Shown here: piece after piece, positions 43,996 to 56,430 of the stretch
Position numbering within the stretch: position 1 is the stretch's first letter
Layout of the letters: each line of letters begins with the position of its first letter
Assembly: GCA_902631395.1 (NCBI GenBank)
Contig: CACOYM010000007.1
Coordinates: 1 to 64,000, forward strand
Length of the DNA stretch: 64,000 bases
Reading direction: 5' to 3'
Source of the DNA: Halieaceae bacterium
GTDB taxonomy: Bacteria; Pseudomonadota; Gammaproteobacteria; Pseudomonadales; Halieaceae
Position numbers and translations under genes: made by a program
Notes under the pieces: generated by a model
What the model saw: the letters and a program-made list of their open reading frames with translations, nothing else
Database searches by the model: none
Told to the model about the DNA's origin: nothing

Positions 43996-44947
43996 GGCGA
44001 TTCTGGCCGGTGATCGTCGGGCCTTAGCCAAGGCGATCACACTGGTAGAGAGTCAGCGGGCTATGGATCGGCAGGCAGCTCAGGACTTGCTCAAAGAGCT
44101 GCTGCCTCACACCGGTAACAGCGTCCGGGTCGGTGTCACCGGGGTGCCCGGCGTCGGCAAATCTACGTTCATAGAGACCTTCGGGCAATGTGTTATTGAG
44201 AAAGGTCATCGGCTGGCTGTACTGGCTGTGGATCCCAGCTCACCCGTCGCGGGTGGGTCGATATTGGGTGATAAGACACGCATGGAGACCTTGTCGCGCG
44301 AAGAATCGGCTTTCATTAGGCCCTCACCCGCGGGGCATGCCCTCGGTGGCGTGGCTTTTAAGACGCGCGAATCGCTCATGCTCTGTGAGGCAGCGGGCTT
44401 CGACGTCATTCTGGTTGAAACGGTCGGTGTGGGGCAGTCAGAGCATCAAGTCGCTGGAATGGTTGATTTTTTTCTCCTACTGATGCTGCCGGGCGGTGGC
44501 GATGAATTGCAGGGAATTAAAAAGGGCATCCTTGAGCTGGCCAATGCAATCGTTGTAAACAAGGCTGACGGTGCGAGTGAAGCGTTGGCCAATACGACGC
44601 AACAGCATTATAAGGGCGCCATGTCATTATGGAGCCACGGGGAGTTCTGGCAGCCGCGTGTGATGACCTGTTCCGCGCTGCATGGCCTTGGTATTGAGGC
44701 GGTGTGGGATACGATCGTGGAATACACTGAAGCCGCCAAGAGCGGTGGGCACTTTGATGGCGCGCGTGCCACACAAAACCTCTCCTGGATGCATCAGTTG
44801 GTTGATGAGCTGCTAAGAGGGCAGTTAGCGAGTCATCCCGGGGTGAAGATTGCGCTTCCCGAAATTGAGGCGGCAGTCCGTGAGGCAAGGCAAACCCCAC
44901 TTGCTGCAGCACAGTCTATCCTCAGTCTTTCCCGAGAGTCGTTGTAG
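43973..44947 (+). CDS. meaB: MeaB/ArgK-type GTPase chaperone of methylmalonyl-CoA mutase
   Basis: G3E-family GTPase that gates loading and protection of the mutase cofactor. Walker [10 protein letters not shown] spans residues 57-65, and the [20 protein letters not shown] and [10 protein letters not shown] motifs are present. The ATG at 43973 overlaps the mutase by 23 bases. Length 324 residues. It is the last gene of the operon; roxA comes from the other strand. Confidence 0.95.
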   Translation: MPSTPTAEAILAGDRRALAKAITLVESQRAMDRQAAQDLLKELLPHTGNSVRVGVTGVPGVGKSTFIETFGQCVIEKGHRLAVLAVDPSSPVAGGSILGDKTRMETLSREESAFIRPSPAGHALGGVAFKTRESLMLCEAAGFDVILVETVGVGQSEHQVAGMVDFFLLLMLPGGGDELQGIKKGILELANAIVVNKADGASEALANTTQQHYKGAMSLWSHGEFWQPRVMTCSALHGLGIEAVWDTIVEYTEAAKSGGHFDGARATQNLSWMHQLVDELLRGQLASHPGVKIALPEIEAAVREARQTPLAAAQSILSLSRESL

Positions 44948-45016
44948 TCACCGGTTGCGGCGACCGCTCAAGCCAGTGACATCATAACGAGTACCATCAA
45001 ACCCATGTGGCGGCTC

Positions 45017-46144
45017 TCAATGGTCAAGCATCGAGCGGCTCTCCGAGTCCTCTTCAGAGATCAGGGCACCGTTATCAAAAAGCACGTCGTAGAGCTCCCC
45101 TGCCTCACGTAACAATAGAGCCCTGTCTACTGGTTTACCGCTACACAGCGTGATTACGTGGGGTAATTCACTGAGGGAAAGGCGGTGGTGGGTGCCGTTC
45201 AGGAATAGATCAACTTGATGCGTCTGCTCGGTCCAGGCCAGCTTGGTCTCCGCATGGAGTTTGACTAGCCCCTTTTCGCGCAAGGCATTGTGTGGATACT
45301 CGTCATCCCAGACGCTGCCCGCTGTCTCCGTCACCACTTCTCCCAGCCATAGCTGATCATCCAGCGCGTCGATTGCGTTATGCATGGCGTCTTTGGCGTT
45401 GGCGAGGTGCGCGGCCGTAATTTCCCCCGGCCGCGCAGATAACGTTGCTGTATAGCCATCCTCAAGCAGCGCGGACTTGGATAGGCGTTCTAGTACATGA
45501 TCAACGCGCCGTGCAAGGAGATCTGCAACGGACGGCGCCCGGAAGCCAAGGGAGTAAGTCATGCAGGGGCCACGTGCGACACCCCAGTGTGAAATTCCCG
45601 GCGGCACGTAAAGCACGTCTCCCGGCTCTAAGATGAATGTGCGCTCGGGCTCGAAAGGTGAGATCAGGTTGAGTTCGTTTTCCGAGAGCTGCGGTGTGCT
45701 CTTGTCGCAAAGAGGGCCCAGCCGCCATTCCCTTTGCCCGGTGCCCTGCAGTAGAAATACGTCGTACTGATCAAAGTGCGGCCCAACACCGGCCCCGTCT
45801 GTCGCGTAACTCACCATCACGTCGTCAAACCGCCATTGGGGTAGCGCCGGTAGGATTGACTTGAGTTCCGCGACTCCCCTAAACCAGTGGTCGACGCGTT
45901 GCACGAGGAGTGTCCAGGGGGGCTCTTTTTGAAAATCATCCTCTTGGAACGGTCCCGACTGCTGCTGCCAGGCGCCGTTACTCTGCCAAATAAGCCGGCT
46001 TTCAGCCTCTGGCTCCATCGCAAGGCCCGCCAAGTGTTCCGGAGTTAGCGGAGACTGGAAGTTAGCAACCGCCCCGGGGCAGAGGAGCGGCTTTTGCTGC
46101 CAGTATTCGGAAAGAAATCGCGCCTCGGATACGGGTAAAATCAT
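45017..46144 (-). CDS. roxA: 50S ribosomal protein L16 arginine 3-hydroxylase
   Basis: A 2-oxoglutarate/Fe(II) dioxygenase of the JmjC-like cupin type (YcfD). The iron ligands are His123 and Asp125 in GPHFDQYDVFLLQ, with the distal His in YVPPGISHWG. The C-terminal winged-helix-like region is present, for a total of 375 residues. It follows purB by 18 bp on the same strand, the arrangement seen in Pseudomonas. The target Arg of L16 is known from E. coli. Confidence 0.9.
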   Translation of the reverse strand: MILPVSEARFLSEYWQQKPLLCPGAVANFQSPLTPEHLAGLAMEPEAESRLIWQSNGAWQQQSGPFQEDDFQKEPPWTLLVQRVDHWFRGVAELKSILPALPQWRFDDVMVSYATDGAGVGPHFDQYDVFLLQGTGQREWRLGPLCDKSTPQLSENELNLISPFEPERTFILEPGDVLYVPPGISHWGVARGPCMTYSLGFRAPSVADLLARRVDHVLERLSKSALLEDGYTATLSARPGEITAAHLANAKDAMHNAIDALDDQLWLGEVVTETAGSVWDDEYPHNALREKGLVKLHAETKLAWTEQTHQVDLFLNGTHHRLSLSELPHVITLCSGKPVDRALLLREAGELYDVLFDNGALISEEDSESRSMLDH

Positions 46145-46162
46145 AGCGGCGCTGGAGGCTGC

Positions 46163-48229
<2,067 letters not shown>

Positions 48230-48233
<4 letters not shown>

Positions 48234-49363
48234 GCGGCACTCTCGATGACGCCACCGCCCAAGCACACGTTACCTTCGTAGAATACAACGGACTGTCCGG
48301 GTGTAACGGCTCTCTGTGGCTCAGTGAAGGTCACAATTAGTCGGTCGCTATCGGCCATGACGGTGCAGGCTTGCTCTAATTGGCGGTAGCGAATTTTTGC
48401 CTCACAGCTGAAGGGTAGTGTGGGAGGCTCATTACTTACCCACATGACGTTCGTCGCTACAAGACTGTTTTTATAAAGGGCGGGGTGGTCGTTACCTTGC
48501 GCTACGACCAGCGTATTGTCTGAGACGGCTTTGTCGACGACGTACCATGGCGATTCATCGCGTTCTGCGAGTCCGCCGATGCCTAGACCCTGACGCTGCC
48601 CAATTGTGTGGTACATCAACCCCCTGTGTTCCCCGACGAAATCGCCATCCCAAGATCGTATGGGGCCGGGGTTTGCCGGCAGGTACTGTTGTAGGAAATC
48701 GCTAAAGCGTCGCTCTCCGATAAAGCAGATGCCGGTACTGTCTTTTTTTCTCGCGTTATCAAAAGACGCGTCAGCGGCTAATTGGCGGACGACGCCCTTG
48801 TCCACTCTGCCGACTGGGAACAGCGTTTTACTGAGCGCCTGGTGACTGACTTGATGTAGGAAGTAGCTCTGGTCCTTGTTCTCATCAGCTCCTTTTAACA
48901 GGCGCGCCTTGCCATAAAGACGGTCGGTTTGCACGTAGTGACCTGTTGCGATCAAATCGGCACCGAGTTTAACGGCGTAATCCAGAAAGGCCCGGAATTT
49001 TATCTCTCGATTGCAGAGAACATCGGGGTTGGGTGTCCGTCCCGCGCCGTACTCTCTGAGAAAATGCTCAAACACTTCATCCCAATATTCTGCTGCAAAG
49101 TTGGCGGTGTGCAGGGGAATGCCAAGTCGATCTGCGACCGATTGAGCATCAGCAAGGTCCTCTTTAGCGGTACAGTACTCGGTCCCATCGTCCTCTTCCC
49201 AATTCTTCATGAAGAGGCCTTCAACCCTGAGGCCTTTTTCGATTAAAAGCTTAGCTGCAACAGAGGAGTCCACTCCACCGGACATTCCTACGATGACGGT
49301 TTGTGTGCGTTGCGGGACATTATTCACGGGGCTAATAGATTCCTGTGGCAGGGGGGAGAGCAT
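48230..49363 (-). CDS. mnmA: tRNA-specific 2-thiouridylase MnmA
   Basis: Thiolates U34 of tRNA-Lys, -Glu and -Gln. The PP-loop ATP motif [12 protein letters not shown] is near residue 27, the catalytic Cys is in [12 protein letters not shown], and the second Cys is in [12 protein letters not shown] used ATG 49363 (377 residues). A GTG 36 bases further in, behind AGGAA, would give 365 residues, closer to E. coli's 368, and is a fair alternative. Confidence 0.95.
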
Positions 49364-49409
49364 GAGCGCAGCCCCCGTTAGGGTCAATGTTTGAAAATAA
49401 TCTGGGCGT

Positions 49410-49970
49410 CTACAGTGCCGCCTCAAATCGATGTTTGCCCGGCAACAGATTGTCGAGGCGCCACGGCCCCACGGCAACCCGAATGAGACGTAGCGTTGGA
49501 AAGCCCACAGCTGCGGTCATGCGCCGGACCTGTCGGTTTCTGCCTTCACAGATCGATAGCTCAATCCATGAGTCATCGACCGTTTTCCGAGAGCGAATAG
49601 GCGGATTCCGGGGCCAGACCTTCGGCGTTGACAGGGCCTTCGCTTTGCATCGCCGGGTCATCCCATCCCGAAGCATGACGCCCTCGGTGAGTGCCTTGCA
49701 GGCAACCGTATCAATTTGCCCCTCGACCTGTACCCAATAGGTCTTCCACTGACGGTGTCTAGGATGCGTGATGCTCTGCTGCAATTTGCCATCCTCGGTC
49801 AGAATGAGCAGTCCCTCGGAGTCATAATCGAGGCGTCCCGCCGTGCGGAAGCCCGGCGCCTCCAGAAAATGTGCGAGTGTCTTTCGGGGCTCGAGTCTCG
49901 AGTCGCGATCAGTGAACTGGCTCAATACGCGAAACGGCTTGTTGAACAAAATCAGGTGGCTCATGATCAT
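49410..49970 (-). CDS. rluE: 23S rRNA pseudouridine(2457) synthase
   Basis: A small RsuA-family pseudouridine synthase. The catalytic Asp lies in [14 protein letters not shown], and the C-terminal [11 protein letters not shown] motif is present. At 186 residues with no N-terminal S4 domain it fits RluE (U2457 in E. coli). Two adjacent starts, 49970 and 49964, are possible. It is divergent from icd and lies 46 bp before mnmA. Confidence 0.9.
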   Translation of the reverse strand: MIMSHLILFNKPFRVLSQFTDRDSRLEPRKTLAHFLEAPGFRTAGRLDYDSEGLLILTEDGKLQQSITHPRHRQWKTYWVQVEGQIDTVACKALTEGVMLRDGMTRRCKAKALSTPKVWPRNPPIRSRKTVDDSWIELSICEGRNRQVRRMTAAVGFPTLRLIRVAVGPWRLDNLLPGKHRFEAAL

Positions 49971-49986
49971 AGTCTGCTGGATTTAA

Positions 49987-49995
49987 TGCTAGAAT
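49987..49995 (+). promoter_or_regulatory. Extended -10 promoter for icd
   Basis: TG-C-TAGAAT is about 107 bp before the icd ATG in the divergent region with rluE. No good -35 is visible. The leader would be about 100 nt. Confidence 0.4.
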
Positions 49996-50101
49996 ATCTC
50001 GCCTCCGTGCCGAATAAAACGGCGCCGCCGCTATCTGTTGCAATACAAGTGCGGACGCACTGAAAATCAGTAGCACATTGCTTTACTGGGGGACTTACAG
50101 T

Positions 50102-51355
50102 ATGTCTTACAAGCACATAAGCATTCCTGAAATTGGCGAAATGATTGTTGTAAATTCAGACAGCAGCATTTCCGTTCCTGACATTCCGATCATCCCTTAC
50201 ATTGAGGGAGATGGTATTGGGGTCGATATCTCACCAGTCATGATGTCGGTGGTTGATGCTGCCGTTGCCAAAGCCTACGGTGGCAGTAAGAAGATTTCTT
50301 GGATGGAAATTTTCACGGGCGAGAAGGCGGCTGAGCTCTACGACGGCGACTGGTTTCCGGAAGAGACGCTCCATGCTATCAAAACCTACGGCGTGGCGAT
50401 CAAGGGGCCGCTTACAACGCCCGTTGGAGGGGGGTTTCGCTCACTAAACGTCGCACTTCGCCAAGAGCTTGACTTGTACACCTGTCTGCGACCTGTCAGG
50501 TGGTTTGAGGGTGTGCCGTCTCCAGTAAAGAAGCCCGGCGACTGCAACATGGTAATTTTCAGGGAAAATTCCGAGGACATTTATGCTGGTATCGAATATC
50601 AGGCGGGAACTGCTGATGCGCAGAAGGTCGTTGATTTCATTGTCAAAGAGATGGGTGCAACGAAGATCCGTTTCCCCGAAAACGTAGGAATTGGTATCAA
50701 ACCGGTCTCTGTGCAAGGCACACAACGTTTGGTCCGAAAGGCCATTCAGTACGCGATCGATCAGGATCTGCCGTCTGTGACACTGGTGCATAAGGGCAAC
50801 ATCATGAAGTTTACCGAGGGTGCTTTCCGGGATTGGGGCTACGAGCTCGCTCAGACCGAGTTTGGCGGTGAGCTTCTAGACGGTGGTCCATGGGTCTCCA
50901 TCAAAAACCCTCGAACAGGTAACGACATCGTAATCAAAGACGTAATCGCAGACGCTATGCTGCAGCAGGTCCTGACACGTCCACGGGAATATAGCGTGGT
51001 CGCTACCTTAAACCTGAACGGAGACTACCTCTCTGACGCGCTGGCTGCGCAGGTTGGGGGAATTGGTATCGCGCCTGGTGCGAATTTGTCTGACACGGTA
51101 GCCCTGTTTGAGGCCACGCACGGTACGGCACCGAAGTATGCTGGGCAAGACAAAGTTAATCCGGGGTCGCTCATCCTCTCTGCTGAGATGATGCTGCGCC
51201 ATCTGGGCTGGAACGAGGCAGCTGACCTCATCATAGATGGGATGAATGGTGCGATCCAAGCCAAGACCGTAACGTACGATTTTGAGCGCTTGATGGAGGG
51301 GGCGACGCTGGTTTCCTGCTCTGCCTTTGGTGAGGCCGTCGTCGCAAATATGTGA
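50102..51355 (+). CDS. icd: NADP-dependent isocitrate dehydrogenase
   Basis: TCA-cycle oxidation of isocitrate to 2-oxoglutarate. The substrate loop is intact with Ser114 in [18 protein letters not shown], the serine phosphorylated by AceK in E. coli. The NADP-binding [11 protein letters not shown] segment is present. A GGGGGAC site precedes the ATG, and the length is 417 residues, the E. coli-type homodimer. In Pseudomonas cspD and clpS lie beside icd; here clpS follows without an intervening cspD. Confidence 0.97.
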   Translation: MSYKHISIPEIGEMIVVNSDSSISVPDIPIIPYIEGDGIGVDISPVMMSVVDAAVAKAYGGSKKISWMEIFTGEKAAELYDGDWFPEETLHAIKTYGVAIKGPLTTPVGGGFRSLNVALRQELDLYTCLRPVRWFEGVPSPVKKPGDCNMVIFRENSEDIYAGIEYQAGTADAQKVVDFIVKEMGATKIRFPENVGIGIKPVSVQGTQRLVRKAIQYAIDQDLPSVTLVHKGNIMKFTEGAFRDWGYELAQTEFGGELLDGGPWVSIKNPRTGNDIVIKDVIADAMLQQVLTRPREYSVVATLNLNGDYLSDALAAQVGGIGIAPGANLSDTVALFEATHGTAPKYAGQDKVNPGSLILSAEMMLRHLGWNEAADLIIDGMNGAIQAKTVTYDFERLMEGATLVSCSAFGEAVVANM

Positions 51356-51378
51356 TCGGCTAATGGTATAACGGGAAG

Positions 51379-51393
51379 CCCGCCTTTTGCGGG
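51379..51393 (+). terminator. Weak hairpin after icd
   Basis: CCCGC and GCGGG pair around CTTTT, 23 bp after the icd stop. The following bases are TCGTTG, so the T-run is poor. It may be a degenerate intrinsic terminator. Confidence 0.3.
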
Positions 51394-51526
51394 TCGTTGA
51401 GCCCACTCATATGTTCCTCTGTGTTTCTCAATCACAGCGCTATGCTAGCTGCGCTTTTCGAAACATGCTGTCAAAAAAAATCCTGCCAATCGCCACGTCG
51501 AGCACTGCAAAAGAGAACCGTTGCAT

Positions 51527-51532
51527 TATAAT
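51527..51532 (+). promoter_or_regulatory. Consensus -10 box immediately before clpS
   Basis: A perfect TATAAT ends 6 bases before the clpS ATG, so transcription should start at or beside the A of the start codon. The candidate -35 (CTGCAA, 51505-51510, 16-bp spacer) is moderate. A second possible -10 (TATGCT) near 51441 would give a conventional leader. Confidence 0.45.
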
Positions 51533-51538
51533 AATGGT

Positions 51539-51919
51539 ATGAAGTCGATACACGCCAGCCCTCCTCGGTGCCTTGTTTGTAGCCGAGGGGTAGAAGGCCA
51601 TGACAGGGACGACGGGGACTTAGCCGTCGCGCCGATTAAACCAAAGCTCAAGCGGCCGCCCCTCTACCGGGTAATTTTGTTGAACGATGACTACACCCCG
51701 ATGGAATTCGTGGTTCACGTGTTAGAACAGTTCTTCAGTATGGGCAGAGAAAAAGCCACCCAGGTGATGCTAGCGGTCCATACTCAAGGCAAGGGCGTAT
51801 GTGGAATATACCCGCAAGATATTGCCGAGACAAAGGCGTCTCAGGTAAATCAGAGCGCCAGAGACAGCGGACACCCGTTGCTTTGCGAAGTGGAGCCGTC
51901 CAACGACGACGAGGAATAG
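51539..51919 (+). CDS. clpS: ClpS, N-end rule adaptor of ClpAP
   Basis: Binds N-degron substrates and delivers them to ClpA. The core has the binding-pocket sequence [20 protein letters not shown] (about residues 43-62). The 126-residue protein has an unusually long N-terminal tail (about 40 residues) with Cys15 and Cys18. The tail enters the ClpA pore in known ClpS proteins. Start ATG 51539 lacks a ribosome binding site. clpA begins 5 bases after its stop. The N-terminal Leu/Phe and Leu transferases that create its degrons are at 56.4-57.9 kb. Confidence 0.94.
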   Translation: MKSIHASPPRCLVCSRGVEGHDRDDGDLAVAPIKPKLKRPPLYRVILLNDDYTPMEFVVHVLEQFFSMGREKATQVMLAVHTQGKGVCGIYPQDIAETKASQVNQSARDSGHPLLCEVEPSNDDEE

Positions 51920-51923
51920 TGGA

Positions 51924-54200
51924 ATGCTGAGCAAAGAGCTCGAAAATACACTCAACGAAACTTTCCGCACAGCGCGTGCGCGGCGACATGAGTTCATCAC
52001 TGTTGAGCATTTGTTGCTTGCGCTACTCGAAGACGCATCAGCGGCAAAGGTTCTAGAAGCTTGCCAGGTCGATCTGGACGACCTACGGGGCGAACTGACC
52101 GAGTTTATTGACTCCACAACGCCACTGCTCTCTGAGGGCGACGATGGCCGAGACACACAGCCCACCTTGGGTTTCCAGAGAATTCTTCAGCGTGCGGTTT
52201 TTCATGTGCAAAGCTCGGGGCAGCAGGAGGTTACGGGCGCGAATCTCTTGGTCGCAATTTTTTCAGAGCAAGAATCGCAGGCTGTTTACTTCCTAAAGTC
52301 TCAAAACGTCTCTCGCCTTGACGTGGTGAACTTCATTACTCACGGTATCGGTAAAAATGGTGAGGAATCGGCCGAGGGCACTGGCGCGGGCGCTGAGGCT
52401 GAAGAAGTTCAAGAGGCAGCCGAGAAGCGTCCCCTGGAGGCGTACGCCACAAACCTCAACACGGAAGCAGAGGCAGGCAACATCGATCCGCTGATCGGGC
52501 GGATCAACGAGGTTGAACGGGTTGCACAAATATTGGCGCGTCGGCGGAAGAACAATCCACTTCTTGTCGGCGAGTCCGGTGTTGGCAAAACGGCCATTGC
52601 CGAAGGCCTCGCAAAAATGATTGTCGATGGTGAGGTGCCCGAGACCCTCAAAGAAGCGGTCGTTTACTCTCTGGATTTAGGTGCGCTACTAGCGGGCACC
52701 AAATACCGCGGAGATTTTGAAAAGCGGCTGAAGGGCTTACTGGCGAATCTGAGTGAAAGCGATCACGCCATACTATTCATCGATGAAATTCACACCATCA
52801 TTGGCGCGGGAGCAGCATCTGGCGGCGTGATGGACGCTAGTAACCTTCTGAAGCCGCTACTGGCCACAGGAAAAATGCGCTGTGTGGGCTCAACAACTTA
52901 TGCTGAGTATCGGGGTATTTTTGACAAAGACAAGGCGCTGAGCCGTCGGTTCCAAAAGGTTGACGTGCCAGAGCCGTCGATAGACGAGGCTTATAAGATT
53001 CTGAAGGGGCTCAAGTCTCGATTCGAGGCGCACCACAAGCTTCGTTACACCGACAAAGCCCTGCGTGTCGCGTCGGAGATGGCAGCGCGCTACATTACAG
53101 ACCGATTCCTGCCCGATAAAGCCATTGATGTCATCGATGAGGCAGGTGCTTTTCAGCAACTCCAAGTTCCGTCCAAACGTAAAAAGGTATTGGGGCCTTC
53201 CGATATTGAAGCGGTAGTTGCCAAAATTGCCCGAATACCGCCAAAAACCGTTAGTAGAGACGACAAGGAGCTCCTCTCAAAGCTCGAGGGCAATCTCAAG
53301 ATGACAGTGTTCGGTCAAGACAATGCGGTCACGCAGATGGTTGGCGCCATCAAGCTTGCCCGTGCGGGGTTGCGCGGTGGTCAAAAACCGATTGGCTCTT
53401 TTTTGCTCGCAGGCCCCACGGGTGTGGGTAAAACCGAGTTAACTCGACAGCTCGCGATGCAGATGGGCTTGGAACTGCTAAGATTTGATATGTCTGAGTA
53501 CATGGAGCGTCACACTGTGTCGCGTTTGATCGGCGCGCCGCCTGGGTACGTCGGTTTCGATCAGGGCGGTTTGCTCACAGATGCAGTGACCAAGCACCCC
53601 CATTCAGTGGTTTTGCTGGATGAAATCGAGAAGGCTCACCCTGAGGTCTTTAATTTGCTGTTGCAAGTAATGGATCACGGCACTCTCACCGATAACAACG
53701 GGCGCAAGACTGACTTCCGCAACGTGATTTTGGTGATGACAACTAATGCTGGCGCTGAGAGTGTAAGCCGCCGCTCAATCGGATTCTCGATGCAGGACCA
53801 CTCTACAGATTCGATCGAGGCGATCAACCGAACGTTTACCCCTGAATTTCGGAATCGGCTAGATGCAATCGTGCCCTTCGTCCCACTTGGCGAGGACATC
53901 ATTCTGACTGTAGCCGATAAGTTCCTGACCGAGCTCCAGTCGCAGTTGGACGAGAGACAGGTAGTGATCGATGTTGACGAGGAAGCCAGGCTCTGGCTGG
54001 TAGAGCAGGGTTACGACGCGACAATGGGAGCGCGACCCATGGAGCGTGTTATTCAGGAGCACATAAAAAAACCCCTGGCTGAAATGGTCCTGTTCGGTTC
54101 GCTTTTGAAAGGAGGTACTGCTGTTGTTACGGTCGCGCCGGATCGCTCAGGTCTTCTTGTAGAAGCAGAAGTGCAGGAAGAGGAGCCTGTAGAGGCCTAG
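51924..54200 (+). CDS. clpA: ATP-dependent Clp protease ATP-binding subunit ClpA
   Basis: Hexameric unfoldase that feeds ClpP. The N-domain (about 1-145) binds ClpS. Two AAA+ modules follow, with Walker A GESGVGKT at 216-223 and GPTGVGKT from about 497. The ClpP-docking loop IGF is at 619-621. Length 758 residues, as in E. coli. It is cotranscribed with clpS. In relatives infA follows directly; here 1.9 kb with a tetR gene intervenes. Confidence 0.97.
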   Translation: MLSKELENTLNETFRTARARRHEFITVEHLLLALLEDASAAKVLEACQVDLDDLRGELTEFIDSTTPLLSEGDDGRDTQPTLGFQRILQRAVFHVQSSGQQEVTGANLLVAIFSEQESQAVYFLKSQNVSRLDVVNFITHGIGKNGEESAEGTGAGAEAEEVQEAAEKRPLEAYATNLNTEAEAGNIDPLIGRINEVERVAQILARRRKNNPLLVGESGVGKTAIAEGLAKMIVDGEVPETLKEAVVYSLDLGALLAGTKYRGDFEKRLKGLLANLSESDHAILFIDEIHTIIGAGAASGGVMDASNLLKPLLATGKMRCVGSTTYAEYRGIFDKDKALSRRFQKVDVPEPSIDEAYKILKGLKSRFEAHHKLRYTDKALRVASEMAARYITDRFLPDKAIDVIDEAGAFQQLQVPSKRKKVLGPSDIEAVVAKIARIPPKTVSRDDKELLSKLEGNLKMTVFGQDNAVTQMVGAIKLARAGLRGGQKPIGSFLLAGPTGVGKTELTRQLAMQMGLELLRFDMSEYMERHTVSRLIGAPPGYVGFDQGGLLTDAVTKHPHSVVLLDEIEKAHPEVFNLLLQVMDHGTLTDNNGRKTDFRNVILVMTTNAGAESVSRRSIGFSMQDHSTDSIEAINRTFTPEFRNRLDAIVPFVPLGEDIILTVADKFLTELQSQLDERQVVIDVDEEARLWLVEQGYDATMGARPMERVIQEHIKKPLAEMVLFGSLLKGGTAVVTVAPDRSGLLVEAEVQEEEPVEA

Positions 54201-55446
54201 CGCTCAAGCGCTGCCGAGATATTCATCCACAAGTGAGTCAAAAACAGCTTAAGCTCACCCTGCGCGCGTAAAGTCCAAGCGCGCCTGCGAATCTGTTGAG
54301 GCCTCGCGCCAATCTCAAAATTCCTTACGCAGTGTGGCCTGGCCGTGCCATGGTTCTTTTGCCGGTAGGCGCGGTCCTGATCGACGCTGCGGCCTAAACT
54401 GGCCAACCTCGATTAATAAGGTCTTGGACCACTGCGGTCGAGCTATTCCGAATCAAATGACCCTTTTAGACCAGCAATTGCGTTGTGTGCAAAAGCGTGT
54501 AACTCAGATTGGTATGATCTTGTATCCGACGGACATCGCTCGGTTGTTCCTCAAACTTTTCGCAGCACTGAATATATGAGCTGGTTGAGAGCTTGCTAGC
54601 TTGATTTTGCTTTGAGTTATAACGGGGCAATGGTGTTTCGATGAGCCACTTTGGAGTGGCAGTCCGCGAGGCCATTCTCTACCGTAAGTTTCCGGTTAGC
54701 GTGTATCTCTAGCTGCGCTTCTGCGGAAACTGGCAGCCTCGCTATGTCCAGTCACTTCAGATTAGGCAGAACCTGCGGGACCAGGTGTTCGCGAATATTT
54801 TTCAGCTGTCGTTGTTTTTGCATTGGAAATTCATATAAGCCCGGCGTGCTCAACGGTCGTAGGCTGAGTAAGATCGAGTTCTCGCTTATAAGATGTAAGA
54901 AAGGCCTCATCTAAGCACAGATCCTCTAGGAGACTTTTCTCTGTGTCATGACTCCAGGCGTGACTGGGTGCAGACAGAACGCTCTATGTACCCCTATGGC
55001 GCCTTTAGAGAATCCCTATGCAATGGTGCTGACAGGCATCGCGTTGCACTACCAAGACGCCATGTGCCTCTAGTAATCAGTAAAGAGTGCCTGTCTAGCT
55101 CGCGCAAATAAAGTCGATTAGTTTTTGGATTTCGCTACTTTGAGCAATCGCACGAGGATTTTGCTGAGGACTGCTTCTTTCCAATGTTCGCAGCTTTGGG
55201 TTAGAAGGGAATGATGACTATCGCGGTGTGCAGGATACTCATTTAGTGGCTGCGATTTTTTTTGGACTAGACATAGGCCTTATTCAATCAGTTGGTGCTG
55301 CTCGCTTGTTATCACGGTGCGTTCTTTATCTTAATTTAGCGTCATAGGAAACACAGCTGACCAACGCTTAGCAAGACGGTCGGTTATTAATCAAAAGCGT
55401 TGGAGGTATCACCTTTTCCTGCAGTTTCGCGTATATTAGTGCGAAC
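54201..55446 (+). other. Gene-poor 1.2-kb stretch between clpA and tetR
   Basis: I see no recognisable gene on either strand. Short frames at 54334-54579 and 54651-54914 and an ATG-less frame around 54900-55110 show no known family. Stops are dense in all frames. A TATATT at 55432-55437 is a probable -10 for tetR. The stretch could be the remains of whatever entered between clpA and infA. Confidence 0.5.
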
Positions 55447-55486
55447 CTCGACCGATCGGTCAGGCCCTCTTGACCGATCGGTCGAG
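55447..55486 (+). promoter_or_regulatory. Double palindromic operator of the TetR gene
   Basis: The 12-bp palindrome GACCGATCGGTC occurs twice (55450-55461 and 55472-55483), 22 bp centre to centre, two helical turns. With flanks, the 16-base arms at 55447-55462 and 55471-55486 form one inverted repeat around GGCCCTCT. The block lies just downstream of a TATATT -10 and 42 bp before the tetR ATG, ideal for autorepression. Confidence 0.8.
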
Positions 55487-55527
55487 ATCCTAATTGCCAC
55501 TTATTAACCGTATGGAGCCATAAACAG

Positions 55528-56112
55528 ATGCTAAATTCCGAGCAAATTGCTCCGAAAATACTTGTTGCCGCGTTCAAATGCTACTCGGCTAGAGATTATC
55601 GGGCGACGAGTCTGTCGAAAATCGCTGAAACTGCCGGCACCACAAAGCAAGTTGTTTTGCATCACTTTACATCGAAACAGCAGCTTTATTTTGAGGTGCT
55701 TAATACAGTACGAGAGCGGTTGATCGGTTGGTTGGATGAGGCAGAATCAACATCTTCGTCGACCAACGAACTATTAGGGAATTTCATCCTGAAATTGCTC
55801 GAGCCAGAGCGAGCGGAGACGCTGAGCGTGGCGTTGCGGGCAACCTCTGACCCAATAGTTATGGAGTTGGGGATTAAAAATTGGCCGCTGCGTCCGTTTT
55901 TCGATAAGTTGCGAAAACTGACAACCAACGAGCAGACTCGCTCTAGTGAGACCGAGGAGAAGACCTTTGCCCTTGTTTATGGGCTGCTGGGCAGTGTAGG
56001 GCTTTTTCTCGCAACCAGTGAGGTGCTATCGAGTATGTATGGAGATGTAACGTTACAGAACATCGCAAAGTCCATGGAGCGGGAGTCCCGGCACCGTATA
56101 GCGTGGTTGTAG
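55528..56112 (+). CDS. TetR/AcrR-family transcriptional regulator
   Basis: The N-terminal helix-turn-helix is typical: TSLSKIAETAGTTKQVVLHH at about residues 28-47, followed by the FTSKQQLY segment. The ligand-binding C-terminal part (about 60-194) is not assignable to a subgroup by eye. The operator upstream implies autoregulation. No adjacent enzyme, efflux pump or acyl-CoA gene is present, so its target is unclear. It converges with infA, 6 bp apart, and splits the usual clpA-infA neighbourhood. Confidence 0.88.
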   Translation: MLNSEQIAPKILVAAFKCYSARDYRATSLSKIAETAGTTKQVVLHHFTSKQQLYFEVLNTVRERLIGWLDEAESTSSSTNELLGNFILKLLEPERAETLSVALRATSDPIVMELGIKNWPLRPFFDKLRKLTTNEQTRSSETEEKTFALVYGLLGSVGLFLATSEVLSSMYGDVTLQNIAKSMERESRHRIAWL

Positions 56113-56118
56113 CAGCAA

Positions 56119-56337
56119 TCAACGTTCTCGATACGTGATCCGCCCTTTAGTCAGATCGTAGGGTGTTAACTCGACTCTGACTTTGTCTCCGGTGAGTATA
56201 CGGATGTAGTTCTTGCGCATTTTCCCAGAAATGTGAGCGGTAACGACATGTCCGTTTTCAAGTTTTACACGGAAGGTCGTGTTGGGAAGGGTATCGACGA
56301 TTTCCCCTTCCATTTCGATCTGGTCTTCTTTCGCCAT
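56119..56337 (-). CDS. infA: Translation initiation factor IF-1
   Basis: A 72-residue OB-fold protein binding the 30S A site during initiation. The sequence [20 protein letters not shown] and the ending TKGRITYR are textbook IF-1. It is transcribed away from bpt's stop with a 93-bp gap and probably belongs to the aat-bpt-infA group. Confidence 0.98.
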   Translation of the reverse strand: MAKEDQIEMEGEIVDTLPNTTFRVKLENGHVVTAHISGKMRKNYIRILTGDKVRVELTPYDLTKGRITYRER

Positions 56338-56430
56338 TCAGGCAATCCTGTAAGTTTGAGAACGCGCGCACTGTATCGGAAAGTCTATGGCGGGGAAACC
56401 CACCATTAACTTGGCGCTGGGCGGCGCGTT

